Assembly (NCBI GenBank): GCA_004553485.1
Contig: SFLG01000053.1
Coordinates: 1-11,722, forward strand
DNA: 11,722 nt
Direction: 5' to 3'
DNA from: Bacteroidales bacterium
Lineage (GTDB): Bacteria > Bacteroidota > Bacteroidia > Bacteroidales > Muribaculaceae
The notes under the pieces were generated by a model. The model worked only from the letters and a program-made list of their open reading frames with translations, did not search any database and was not told where the DNA came from. How positions within the stretch are numbered: the stretch's first letter is position 1; the number at the start of each line of letters is the position of its first letter. Made by a program: the position numbers and the translations under genes. Below, piece after piece: positions 1-6,252 of this stretch.

Positions 1-50
1 GCGACACACACGGACGCGTGGACGGTACTACCGGATAGTAACGGATACAC

Positions 51-115
51 CCGGACACCCCCGGACACCCGCGGAACCTTGTTGTATGTTGCGTAATGTA
101 CACACCCGGACACCC
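51..115 (+). repeat. CCGGACACCC direct repeats within the ITR
   Basis: The decamer CCGGACACCC occurs at 51-60, 61-70 and, through the tandem duplication, 106-115. The right ITR has the reverse complement at 11653-11662 and 11663-11672. Short direct repeats near a protein-primed end may bind an origin-activating protein, the role of p6 in phi29, but no binding is shown by the sequence. Confidence 0.6.
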
Positions 116-144
116 GCGGATCCTTGTAGAATGTTGCGTAATGT
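55..144. repeat. 45-bp imperfect tandem duplication in the left ITR only
   Basis: Bases 55-99 and 100-144 align without gaps and differ at four positions (41/45 identical). Both units end in GCGTAATGT. The right ITR has a single unit that matches the 55-99 copy exactly. The second unit has therefore diverged, or arose from a slightly different template. Confidence 0.9.
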
Positions 145-160
145 TGTTTTACGTGAAACG
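145..160. promoter_or_regulatory. parS-like site, left ITR
   Basis: TGTTTTACGTGAAACG matches the Bacillus parS consensus TGTTNCACGTGAAACA at all but positions 6 and 16. It directly abuts the 16-bp palindrome at 161-176. The mirror copy lies in the right ITR. Confidence 0.5.
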
Positions 161-176
161 TTCCGGTTGACCGGAA
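161..176 (+). repeat. 16-bp palindrome copy 1 (left ITR)
   Basis: TTCCGGTTGACCGGAA, exact, TTGA centre on the + strand. It abuts the parS-like site and lies upstream of the late promoter, so it is probably not in the late transcript. Confidence 0.9.
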
Positions 177-187
177 AATCCTACCAT

Positions 188-212
188 GAATATAGTACAA
201 TGTACAATATTC
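188..212. promoter_or_regulatory. 25-bp palindrome upstream of the late promoter
   Basis: The arms GAATAT and ATATTC flank an inner GTACAATGTAC palindrome, centred on base 200. Only one arm pair (194/206) is mismatched. The centre is about 60 bp upstream of the expected late start site, a usual place for an activator. Its left and central part, AATATAGTACAATGT, recurs across the early promoter at 11514-11528. Confidence 0.6.
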
Positions 213-225
213 ACGGGTTAGTATC

Positions 226-255
226 TTGAAATATGTATAGTTACTAGTGTATAAT
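226..255 (+). promoter_or_regulatory. Late promoter
   Basis: A -35 box TTGAAA (226-231) and a perfect -10 box TATAAT (250-255) are separated by 18 bp. It is the only good promoter upstream of the rightward gene run and would start transcription near 262. The weaker -35 box and longer spacer compared with the early promoter fit a promoter that needs help from an activator; the need for one is inference. Confidence 0.75.
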
Positions 256-267
256 GTCCATAGGACA
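255..267. promoter_or_regulatory. Operator palindrome at the late start site
   Basis: TGTCCATAGGACA begins at the last base of the -10 box and covers the expected start site. The half-sites TGTCC/GGACA and the register to the -10 box are the same as at the early promoter. Confidence 0.6.
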
Positions 268-285
268 CGTGAAAGGGGTGAAATA

Positions 286-1254
286 ATGGGAAAAAGTGTT
301 GAAAGTCAAGTTCGATATTTCAATAAATACGTTTGCGGAATGTTTGGTGGTTCACCCAAATTTGATTTTGCTGATAAAACCGCGTGTATCAATCAACATA
401 TTGCGTATATGTTAAATCGAACACAATCAATGTTTCGTTGGAAAGGTTTACCAGACACAATTCCAGAACGTTCTCTTGAATTATTTTTGCAAACGAACGG
501 AAACGTTTGTTTCTATAAATATAATGGGGAATTGTACGTTTTCACCGGGGGAATGGGTGGCGAACCAGATGTATATTATATGCCCACGGTTTACACAATT
601 GCTAACCCCGCATTGAAAATATCGAAATCACTTAAAATTGGCACCGAATGTGTTGTTATGCCGAATGATAGTTTATATCTCGGTTTAATACCCATGTTTT
701 CACGTTATGCTTCTGGCATGACGGAAAATGAACTTTCGATGAAACTTGCAATAATCAATTCCCGTATTATCGATATTATTTCTGCACCGGACGATAGAAC
801 GCGCGAAAGTGCCGAAAAATTTCTTTCTGATATTGATAACGGTAAACCGGGCGTTATTGCTGAAAATGCGTTCCTTGACGGTATTAGAGCACAACCATAC
901 GGTACAACGGCGAATAGTAACGCGTTGACAAATTTAATTGAAATGGAACAGTATTTAAAGGCAAGTTGGTTTAATGAACTCGGATTGAACGCGAACTATA
1001 ATATGAAACGTGAAAGTTTGAACTCGTCCGAAAGTCAAATGAACAATGACGCGTTGTTACCGTTGGTAGATGATATGTTAAAATGCCGGGAACTTGCAAT
1101 TGAAAAAGTAAATAAAATGTTTGGAACTGAAATTTCTGTTTCCCTTGCGTCAAGTTGGGAAGATAACGAACAGGAAATTGAACTTGAACACGAAAAAATT
1201 TCCGGTCAACCGGAAACGAAAGGTGGTGAAACTGAAAATTATGAACAGGAATGA
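286..1254 (+). CDS. Portal / upper collar connector (phi29 gp10-like)
   Basis: This is the dodecameric portal (head-tail connector), the channel for DNA packaging and ejection at one capsid vertex. The 322-residue product is close to phi29 gp10 (309). It has recognisable family stretches: IPERSLELFLQTNG, the Gly-rich GGMGGEPDVYYMP, a run with INSRIIDIISA, and YLKASWFNELGLNANYNMKR before ESQMNNDALLPLVDDML. The C-terminal 45 or so residues are Glu-rich and probably disordered. The ATG at 286 is chosen because AAAGGGGTG lies just upstream; a GTG at 247 in the same frame overlaps the promoter -10 region and has no ribosome site. It is the first late gene and overlaps the lower collar gene by 14 bp. 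One 16-bp palindrome (1200-1215) lies in its tail-coding region. I recognise the family from memory of phi29-like phages. Confidence 0.9.
   Translation: MGKSVESQVRYFNKYVCGMFGGSPKFDFADKTACINQHIAYMLNRTQSMFRWKGLPDTIPERSLELFLQTNGNVCFYKYNGELYVFTGGMGGEPDVYYMPTVYTIANPALKISKSLKIGTECVVMPNDSLYLGLIPMFSRYASGMTENELSMKLAIINSRIIDIISAPDDRTRESAEKFLSDIDNGKPGVIAENAFLDGIRAQPYGTTANSNALTNLIEMEQYLKASWFNELGLNANYNMKRESLNSSESQMNNDALLPLVDDMLKCRELAIEKVNKMFGTEISVSLASSWEDNEQEIELEHEKISGQPETKGGETENYEQE
1200..1215 (-). repeat. 16-bp palindrome copy 2 (inside the portal gene)
   Basis: TTCCGGTCAACCGGAA, exact, inverted centre. It lies in the 3' end of the portal gene, where it encodes part of a Ser-Gly-Gln-Pro-Glu-Thr stretch in the hydrophilic tail. 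Confidence 0.9.
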
Positions 1255-2038
1255 ACCTAAACGTTTGAACGATGTTTTTCCAGAATGGTTAACTGGCGGC
1301 GGTATATTTTCGACGTTACAAACATTCCCGGTTCCATGGAAAGATAAAAATATTTCTAGGTCGTTGGATTTGGAATATCACGGGAACATTTCTGGCGGGA
1401 AAATTATTTCGCCTTTGGTGGAAAAAATTATATCTGGGGAAATCCTAACCGAAACGGAAAAAAACCTACTCGCAACATCAATTCTTGCCGTTTGTGGTGT
1501 TAATTGGGGTAAACAATGGGAAACAATGTCGTTTAAATATAACCCGATTGAAAACTATTCAATGCAGGAAAAAATGACAGATGATAAAACCGTTGACGAG
1601 TACGGCAAAACCAGAACCAGAACGGACAATTTGCAACACACGAAAACTGGAACTGAAGAAGATTCGACAGATTTAACTGACACAACAACACCTAATTTGT
1701 CTACAACGGACGAAAATGCAGTATATGGTTTTAATTCATCCAACCCGGTTCCGTCAGATGAACAGACAAAACACGAAACCGGAACCAACACCAACACGCG
1801 AACCGGAACAGATACGCGGACTTATAACACGACGGACGCGGACACCGGAACGCAAACAGATAACGATGGGGGTTCCGATATCCGAACCAGAAACTACACC
1901 TTGTCCCGTTCGGGAAATATAGGTGTCACAACGTCTCAACAGATGATTGAAAGCGAACGTGCTTTATGGGTATGGAACTTTTTCAGAAATGTTGTTTTCC
2001 CAGATATTGACAGGGTTTTAACAATTCAAATATATTAA
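1241..2038 (+). CDS. Lower collar protein (phi29 gp11-like)
   Basis: This protein would join the connector to the tail knob. It has 265 residues, against about 293 in phi29 gp11. The N-terminal domain (residues 1-110) includes PEWLTGGGIFSTLQTFPVPW and an NWGKQWETM stretch. Residues about 117-220 form a Thr/Asp/Asn-rich, low-complexity linker with TGT and TRT units. The C-terminus, SGNIGVTTSQQMIESE followed by WNFFRNVVFPDIDRVL, is the most typical part of the family. The ATG at 1241 overlaps the portal stop; AAAGGTGG about 14 bases upstream is an acceptable but distant ribosome site, so translational coupling is likely. The frame stays open upstream to 1121, but that would overlap conserved portal coding and is rejected. 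Confidence 0.85.
   Translation: MNRNEPKRLNDVFPEWLTGGGIFSTLQTFPVPWKDKNISRSLDLEYHGNISGGKIISPLVEKIISGEILTETEKNLLATSILAVCGVNWGKQWETMSFKYNPIENYSMQEKMTDDKTVDEYGKTRTRTDNLQHTKTGTEEDSTDLTDTTTPNLSTTDENAVYGFNSSNPVPSDEQTKHETGTNTNTRTGTDTRTYNTTDADTGTQTDNDGGSDIRTRNYTLSRSGNIGVTTSQQMIESERALWVWNFFRNVVFPDIDRVLTIQIY
1590..1900 (+). repeat. Degenerate Thr-rich coding repeats in the lower collar gene
   Basis: Units resembling ACCGGAAC and ACGGACGCGGAC recur, coding for TGT/TRT/TDT runs. Low-complexity linkers of this type occur in other gp11-like proteins. The repeat content makes length variation by slippage plausible. Confidence 0.6.
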
Positions 2039-2060
2039 AATATGAAAGGGGTTTAATACT

Positions 2061-3215
2061 ATGCAGGTAAATCAGATTTATCAGATTATGAACAATGTAA
2101 CCGGGGAAATTCTCGGTGAAAGCGCCGTATTATCAGAGGATTTGTCTAACATTGTCGATATCGGAACGGCGATATTCAATGCGAGTGCTGTCGACAATTA
2201 TGTTAAATCTTTAGTAAATCATATTGGGCGCGTTATATTTGTGAACCGCCCGTATTCCGGGAATGTTCCGTCTGTTCTCATGGATAGTTGGGAATATGGT
2301 TCGGTTCTTGAAAAAATTAACGCCGAACTCCCAGACGCAACAGAAAATGAAAGCTGGGAACTCGCCAACGGTACAAGTTATGACCCGAACGTTTTCTATA
2401 AACCCGTTGTTGCCGCTAAATTTTTCAACAAGCGCGTTACTTTTGAAATTCCTATGTCTTTTACCGAAAGACAGGTAAAGGAAAGTTTTAGCAACGCGGA
2501 ACAGTTGAACGGTTTTCTTTCCATGTTATACAATGCTATTGACAAGGCTATGACGGTAAAGGTTGACGCGCTTGTTATGCGCACGATCAATAACATGATT
2601 GGCGAAACTCTGCATGCGGATTTCGCCGAGGGTACATATAATGGCGGTTCCGGCGTTAAAGCGGTTAATCTGCTCTATCTCTACAACCAGAGATATGGAA
2701 CAACTCTAACAGCCGAAAAAGCAATCACTGAACCGGAATTTATTAGGTTTGCGTCGTATGAAATGGGCGTTTATATGTCGCGTATGTCCAAAATTTCTAC
2801 TCTGTTCAACATCGGTGGAAAGGATAGATTCACACCGTCTGATATGTTACACGTTGTACTTCTCGCTGATTTCAAGAAAGCGGCAAATGTATTTTTACAG
2901 TCTGATGTGTTCCACGACAGTTTTACAGAACTTCCTAACGCGGACGTTGTTCCGTATTGGCAGGGTTCGGGAACGGGGTATAGTTTCGCAGATATTTCTA
3001 AGGTGAAAATCAAAACGGCAAGTGGCGCGACTATTGACGCGAGCGGTATTCTCGGCGTAATGTTTGACCGCGACGCACTCGGTGTTACGAACCTTGACCG
3101 CCGTGTTACCACCAACTATAATCCGAAAGCCGAATTTTACAACAACTGGTATAAATTCGACGCGGGGTATTTCAACGATACGAACGAAAACTTTGTTGTT
3201 TTCTTTGTAGCGTGA
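2061..3215 (+). CDS. Major capsid protein (phi29 gp8-like, HK97 fold)
   Basis: This is the shell protein of the head. At 384 residues it is shorter than phi29 gp8 (448), which carries a C-terminal Ig-like domain. I see no such domain, and the protein ends shortly after YYNNWYKFDAGYFNDTNENF. Segments typical of this capsid group are VNHIGRVIFVNRPYSGNVPSVLMDSWEYG, given here in parts as VNHIG and NRPYSG, then KFFNKRVTFEIPMSFTERQV, and AFNTHVL-like helix replacements such as MEYMSRMSKI-type residues (in this protein GVYMSRMSKISTLFN). AAAGGGG at 2044-2050 is a strong ribosome site for the ATG. The gene is third in the late operon and is followed by a stem-loop. No separate scaffold gene precedes it, unlike phi29 gene 7. 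Assignment rests on family resemblance and position. Confidence 0.8.
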   Translation: MQVNQIYQIMNNVTGEILGESAVLSEDLSNIVDIGTAIFNASAVDNYVKSLVNHIGRVIFVNRPYSGNVPSVLMDSWEYGSVLEKINAELPDATENESWELANGTSYDPNVFYKPVVAAKFFNKRVTFEIPMSFTERQVKESFSNAEQLNGFLSMLYNAIDKAMTVKVDALVMRTINNMIGETLHADFAEGTYNGGSGVKAVNLLYLYNQRYGTTLTAEKAITEPEFIRFASYEMGVYMSRMSKISTLFNIGGKDRFTPSDMLHVVLLADFKKAANVFLQSDVFHDSFTELPNADVVPYWQGSGTGYSFADISKVKIKTASGATIDASGILGVMFDRDALGVTNLDRRVTTNYNPKAEFYNNWYKFDAGYFNDTNENFVVFFVA

Positions 3216-3231
3216 TTTCAGTTGACCGGAA
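3216..3231 (+). repeat. 16-bp palindrome copy 3 (degenerate)
   Basis: TTTCAGTTGACCGGAA matches 14 of 16 positions; the right half is intact. It starts immediately after the capsid stop codon and precedes the hairpin at 3236. Confidence 0.7.
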
Positions 3232-3235
3232 AATA

Positions 3236-3267
3236 TAAGAGGACGGTAACACGTCCTCTTACATTTT
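3236..3267 (+). terminator. Stem-loop after the capsid gene (partial terminator or RNA-end stabiliser)
   Basis: TAAGAGGACG (3236-3245) pairs perfectly with CGTCCTCTTA (3252-3261) around a 6-base loop. It is followed only by CATTTT, so the U-tract is short. It could end part of the transcription after the capsid gene or protect the capsid mRNA 3' end, giving more capsid than tail. The tail gene downstream has no visible promoter of its own, so read-through is needed. Confidence 0.6.
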
Positions 3268-3284
3268 AAAGTGGGGGATATGTT

Positions 3285-4868
3285 ATGGCAAAAATTTTTG
3301 GTTACGAATTAGGTGTTATCGGTACGCAAGGCGGGGATAATCCTAACGATACACAACACGCGCCCGTTAAATCAGATTTTACAGCAGGAGAAGATATTAC
3401 ACCCTTTATGGGTATTAAAAACGGAACCACTTTTACTAATAAATCCGGGGATACGTGGACGTTTGAAAATGTATATGGCTCGAATGCGTTAGTTAGTAGT
3501 AGTAATACTTGTGTAATTGACGGAAAATCTTATTCATATCCGGATACCGAGTTATTTTTAGGAATAAGATACAATGCGGCTTCAACAGTTAAGTATGAGA
3601 AAGGTTCGTTTATGTTTATCGCGCATTCTTCTGAAGGAAACCCGCGAATAGGACACCCAACAAGGGTTTCTACAAAAAAACCGCCATTTATAGCGGCGAA
3701 TGAAAATTCCGGTGGATGGGTGGAAATTATAGACGGGGTTCCACAATGGACAGAAAATGATTTAAATAAACATGTTTGGGACGCTTTTTCCATATTTTGC
3801 GCACGGGAAGTTTATTCTCAGAAAAAAGATAACGACCCGTATTCCGGTATAGATGGAGAAGGCAATATTCCCGGTGGGGGTTCGGTTGAAATACCGTCAT
3901 TCCCGCAATTAAGCTCCACGTCAACTGGAATTGTTGGATTGTTCGCCCCGTCCCCGGCACAAATGGCGGCACTAGCGGACTATATGTGGACGGATTTCGG
4001 GGGAACGGGAACCGATGTGACAGGGGTATTGAAAGAAATTGTAGAAGCGTTGAAACGTTCTATTTCAAATCCGCTTGATTATGTTATCGGGTTAAATATA
4101 ATTCCCTCTCAAGGGCTGTCAATCGGCGAATCAAGTGTAATTAAATTCGGGTTCACATCGTCCGGGGTTTCAATGCCGCGCTTGTCTAATCAATTTTTTA
4201 CCGTTGATTGCGGTTCCTTATCATTCCCCACGTTATGCGGTGACACGTTTCTTGATTACGCACCCTATTCAAAATTTTCAATTTATTTACCTTATATAGG
4301 GTTTAAAGACGTTGACGCAAACGATTTTGTCGGGCATACAATCGGTGTTATTTACCACGGTGACACGGTAACAGGCGGTGTGACCGCGTATATAACGAAA
4401 GACGGATCCGTTATGTACCAATATTCCGGTTGTTGCGCGTTAAATATTCCGTTGTCGGCTGATAACTGGGGTAATACGATTTCCGGCGCGGTGCAAATTG
4501 CAACATCACTTGTTGCGGGCGCAACAATAGGCGGTGCGGCGGGCGTTGGAATGGCGGCGGCAAAGGGTGCGGCAAATGTGTCCGCGAACCCGTCCTTGTT
4601 ATCCCCGCAAGTTTCCCATTCTGGCGCGGTTTCTGGCGGCGCGGGGTGTATGGCAATTCAATATCCGTTTGTAATTCGCGAAGCGGTTCGTTTCCATTCA
4701 ACGGCGGGGTTTAATAAGTTTTCTGGATATCCGTCATATTACAACCGTTCGTTAAAAGACGTTTCCGGTTTTACAACTGTTTTTGACGTACATCTCGAAA
4801 ATATCCCGGCAACGAACGGTGAAATCGCCGAAATTGAAAACCTTTTAAAAAGTGGGGTGATTTTATGA
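3285..4868 (+). CDS. Tail knob protein, main body with putative membrane-penetrating loop (phi29 gp9 C-terminal part)
   Basis: This 527-residue tail protein has two visible parts. Residues about 205-527 resemble phi29 gp9-type tail proteins: STSTGIVGLFAPSPAQMAALADYMW (cited as STSTGIVGLF...ALADYMW), SNPLDYVIGLNIIP, DYAPYSKFSIYLPYIGF and YQYSGCCALNIPL. Residues about 400-435 are a Gly/Ala-rich hydrophobic stretch (including SLVAGATIGGAAGVGMAAA). Phi29 gp9 has hydrophobic loops in a comparable region that are reported to plug the tail and form a membrane pore. Residues 1-205 are Ser/Gly/Asn-rich and unrecognised; they end in a Gly-rich linker (IPGGGS) and may be a receptor-binding module, since no appendage gene is present. 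A GTGGGGGAT ribosome site precedes the ATG. The stop overlaps the next ATG by 4 bp. Confidence 0.75.
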   Translation: MAKIFGYELGVIGTQGGDNPNDTQHAPVKSDFTAGEDITPFMGIKNGTTFTNKSGDTWTFENVYGSNALVSSSNTCVIDGKSYSYPDTELFLGIRYNAASTVKYEKGSFMFIAHSSEGNPRIGHPTRVSTKKPPFIAANENSGGWVEIIDGVPQWTENDLNKHVWDAFSIFCAREVYSQKKDNDPYSGIDGEGNIPGGGSVEIPSFPQLSSTSTGIVGLFAPSPAQMAALADYMWTDFGGTGTDVTGVLKEIVEALKRSISNPLDYVIGLNIIPSQGLSIGESSVIKFGFTSSGVSMPRLSNQFFTVDCGSLSFPTLCGDTFLDYAPYSKFSIYLPYIGFKDVDANDFVGHTIGVIYHGDTVTGGVTAYITKDGSVMYQYSGCCALNIPLSADNWGNTISGAVQIATSLVAGATIGGAAGVGMAAAKGAANVSANPSLLSPQVSHSGAVSGGAGCMAIQYPFVIREAVRFHSTAGFNKFSGYPSYYNRSLKDVSGFTTVFDVHLENIPATNGEIAEIENLLKSGVIL

Positions 4869-5302
4869 ATATCATGTTATATTCCAATGCGTCGGAAATT
4901 AACGCGGTTGATAAAAAATTAACTGAACTAACCACACTAACAGGAACTTTACGCGAACAATCGTCTATTATTGACCCCATAATTACAATATCTGATATTG
5001 ATAATTATATCGGTCAAATGAATTACGCATATATTCCGCAGTTCAACCGTTATTATTTCATAACTAACATTGAAAGCGTGCGAAAGAATCTATGGAAAGT
5101 TTCATTTCATGTTGACGTTCTTTATACGTATCGTGAATCAATTAGGGCAAACTCAGCAATTATTGAAAGGAACGAAAACGAATATGATTTGAAACTAAAC
5201 GACGGGCTATTCCGCACACAACAAAACCCCCGAATTGAACAATTCCCGTTCCCGGCAGGCTTTAATACATGGAATTTTGTTCTTGCTGTCGCAGGCAACT
5301 AA
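4865..5302 (+). CDS. Stand-alone tail domain resembling the N-terminus of phi29 gp9
   Basis: This 145-residue protein contains a pattern like the first 140 or so residues of phi29 gp9: IGQMNYAYIPQFNRYYFITNIE, here as YIPQFNRYYFITNIE, followed by WKVSFHVDVLYTYRESIRANSAIIER, here as SFHVDVLYTYRESI, and NEYDLKLNDG. In phi29 this domain is fused to the knob body in one protein. Here it is a separate gene placed after the body. The 4-bp ATGA overlap with the preceding gene suggests coupled translation and fixed stoichiometry. It probably makes the upper ring of the tail tube, facing the lower collar. It is not a frameshift remnant: it has its own ribosome site (GTGGGGTG), and the preceding protein ends cleanly. 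Function is inferred from resemblance. Confidence 0.65.
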   Translation: MNIMLYSNASEINAVDKKLTELTTLTGTLREQSSIIDPIITISDIDNYIGQMNYAYIPQFNRYYFITNIESVRKNLWKVSFHVDVLYTYRESIRANSAIIERNENEYDLKLNDGLFRTQQNPRIEQFPFPAGFNTWNFVLAVAGN

Positions 5303-5304
5303 TT

Positions 5305-5320
5305 TTCCGGTTGACCGGAA
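5305..5320 (+). repeat. 16-bp palindrome copy 4 (before the holin)
   Basis: TTCCGGTTGACCGGAA, exact. It fills most of the gap between the short tail gene and the holin ribosome binding site. In the mRNA it would form a 6-bp stem with a UUGA loop. Confidence 0.9.
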
Positions 5321-5338
5321 ATAAAAGGGGGTGAAACT

Positions 5339-5524
5339 ATGACACCGGAAATTATCACGGAAATAGAGCAGTTAATTACAACAATTGGTTTTCCTATTGT
5401 GTGCGTTATTTTTATGTGGCGTAAAATCACGGACAGTGACGAAAAGCAAACCGCGCTTTTAACTGAACTCACTATTGCAATTAAAAACCTAACAGAATAC
5501 ATTAAAGGTGGTGAAAAGAAATGA
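5339..5524 (+). CDS. Holin-like small membrane protein
   Basis: This 61-residue protein has one hydrophobic segment (about residues 12-28, LITTIGFPIVCVIFMW). A charged helical C-terminal half follows, with KITDSDEKQTALLTELTIAIKNL, cited here as KITDSDEK and ending in GGEKK. The pattern, one membrane helix and then a polar, Lys/Glu-rich tail, is like the small BhlA-type holins. AAAGGGGGTG directly upstream is a strong ribosome site. The stop overlaps the endolysin start by 4 bp, the usual holin-endolysin arrangement. It would permeabilise the membrane and release the endolysin. Size, topology and position support the call; the sequence itself is too short to be decisive. Confidence 0.7.
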   Translation: MTPEIITEIEQLITTIGFPIVCVIFMWRKITDSDEKQTALLTELTIAIKNLTEYIKGGEKK

Positions 5525-6192
5525 AACTTGTTCATTCGTCCATTTCCGAAAATGTAAATAATGGTTTGGATGGGAAAGCGAAATCTGGTGATCAAACGGG
5601 AAAGGAAGTTTGCGTTCGTTCATGGTATTCTGCACCGTGGGATATTATGTTGCGTTACCACGATAAAAGCATAGGTGCGAAAGCGTCGTTGGCGGCGGTT
5701 AAACTAGCAAATTCAAATCTTGTTGGATATGACCAAAGCGAACGGAACACACTTTACAAAGCGTTGAAATCGGTTAATTTTGACGTTGACGCGTATATCA
5801 AAACCGGGAAGAAAACTGAAAGTGATTGTTCGTCGTTTGTCTATGCCGTGTTTTCTTGTTTCGTTCCCGGTATGCGTTCCGACGGTAACGCCCCGATCAC
5901 TTCTACAATGAGAAATCTTTACAAGAAATGGGGGTTTGACGTATTCACGGGTTCCGATTATCTAAACGGAAACAAACTCATTAACGGCGATATTCTTGTA
6001 AAAGAGTGCGTGCATACGGTTATTGCAACCGATGGAACCACAACCGCAGTCCCGGAATATACCGAAACGGTTTACAATGCTATTGACGTTCTCGCCCGTG
6101 ACGTTATAGCGGGTCAATGGGGGAACGGAACCGATCGCAAAGAAAAATTATATTCTGCCATACAAACCCGCGTTAATGAACTTTTGAAATGA
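5521..6192 (+). CDS. Endolysin: NlpC/P60-type cysteine peptidase with a CW_7-like wall-binding motif
   Basis: This 223-residue protein is the late lysis enzyme that cuts peptidoglycan. The N-terminal domain has HSSISE near residue 5, GDQTGKEVCVRSWYS (23-37) and PWD, then a probable catalytic Cys103 in SDCSSF and His165 in CVHTVIA. These fit the papain-like peptidases found in many gut Firmicute phages, but the third catalytic residue is not certain. Residues about 186-222 (AIDVLARDVIAGQWGNGTDR...) resemble one CW_7 (Cpl-7) cell-wall-binding repeat, best known from Cp-7 lysozyme. There is no signal peptide, in line with holin-dependent release. It is the last late gene, and a hairpin terminator begins 7 bp after its stop. 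Confidence 0.8.
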   Translation: MKLVHSSISENVNNGLDGKAKSGDQTGKEVCVRSWYSAPWDIMLRYHDKSIGAKASLAAVKLANSNLVGYDQSERNTLYKALKSVNFDVDAYIKTGKKTESDCSSFVYAVFSCFVPGMRSDGNAPITSTMRNLYKKWGFDVFTGSDYLNGNKLINGDILVKECVHTVIATDGTTTAVPEYTETVYNAIDVLARDVIAGQWGNGTDRKEKLYSAIQTRVNELLK

Positions 6193-6198
6193 CAACGA

Positions 6199-6233
6199 CC
6201 CCGGAACGTTTCACGTGAAACATTCCGGGGTTT
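6199..6233 (+). terminator. Hairpin terminator at the late/early operon junction
   Basis: CCCCGGAA (6199-6206) pairs with TTCCGGGG (6223-6230). Inside this, GTTTCACGTGAAAC is self-complementary, so the whole 32-bp element is symmetrical apart from one pair (6207/6222). The + strand then reads TTTCGTTT, a modest U-tract, fitting a late terminator. On the - strand no U-tract follows. The parS-like site forms the inner stem. Confidence 0.75.
6207..6222. promoter_or_regulatory. parS-like site at the operon convergence point
   Basis: CGTTTCACGTGAAACA differs from the Bacillus parS consensus TGTTNCACGTGAAACA only at the first base. It forms the inner part of a long hairpin between the two converging operons. 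ParB/Spo0J binding in a host would be the established meaning of such a sequence. That the phage uses it this way is inference. Confidence 0.65.
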
Positions 6234-6236
6234 CGT

Positions 6237-6252
6237 TTCCGGTCAACCGGAA
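6237..6252 (-). repeat. 16-bp palindrome copy 5 (operon convergence)
   Basis: TTCCGGTCAACCGGAA, exact. It lies just beyond the terminator hairpin. Read on the - strand, its central TGA is the stop codon of the packaging ATPase. Confidence 0.9.

Larger units (their letters stand above)
1..179. repeat. Left inverted terminal repeat
   Basis: Bases 1-99 are the exact reverse complement of the last 99 bases of the window. Bases 145-179 match the next 35 bases in from the right end. The left copy carries 45 extra bases (100-144) that the right copy lacks. Identical inverted ends, together with a protein-primed type DNA polymerase and a terminal-protein candidate, indicate that this is the true chromosome end and a replication origin. 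Phi29 has a 6-bp ITR, whereas Streptococcus phage Cp-1 has one of a few hundred bp, so this is the long type. Confidence 0.95.

Noticed and set aside
265..275. A further parS half-site (CACGTGAAA) before the portal ribosome site
   Set aside because: Only one half matches; the overlap with operator and ribosome site explains it.
247..285. Upstream extension of the portal gene from a GTG
   Set aside because: It overlaps the late promoter -10 region and start site and lacks a ribosome site; the ATG at 286 has AAAGGGG.
1121..1240. Upstream extension of the lower collar gene
   Set aside because: It would overlap portal coding by 130 bp and gives a basic stretch unlike the family; the ATG at 1241 fits the typical N-terminus.
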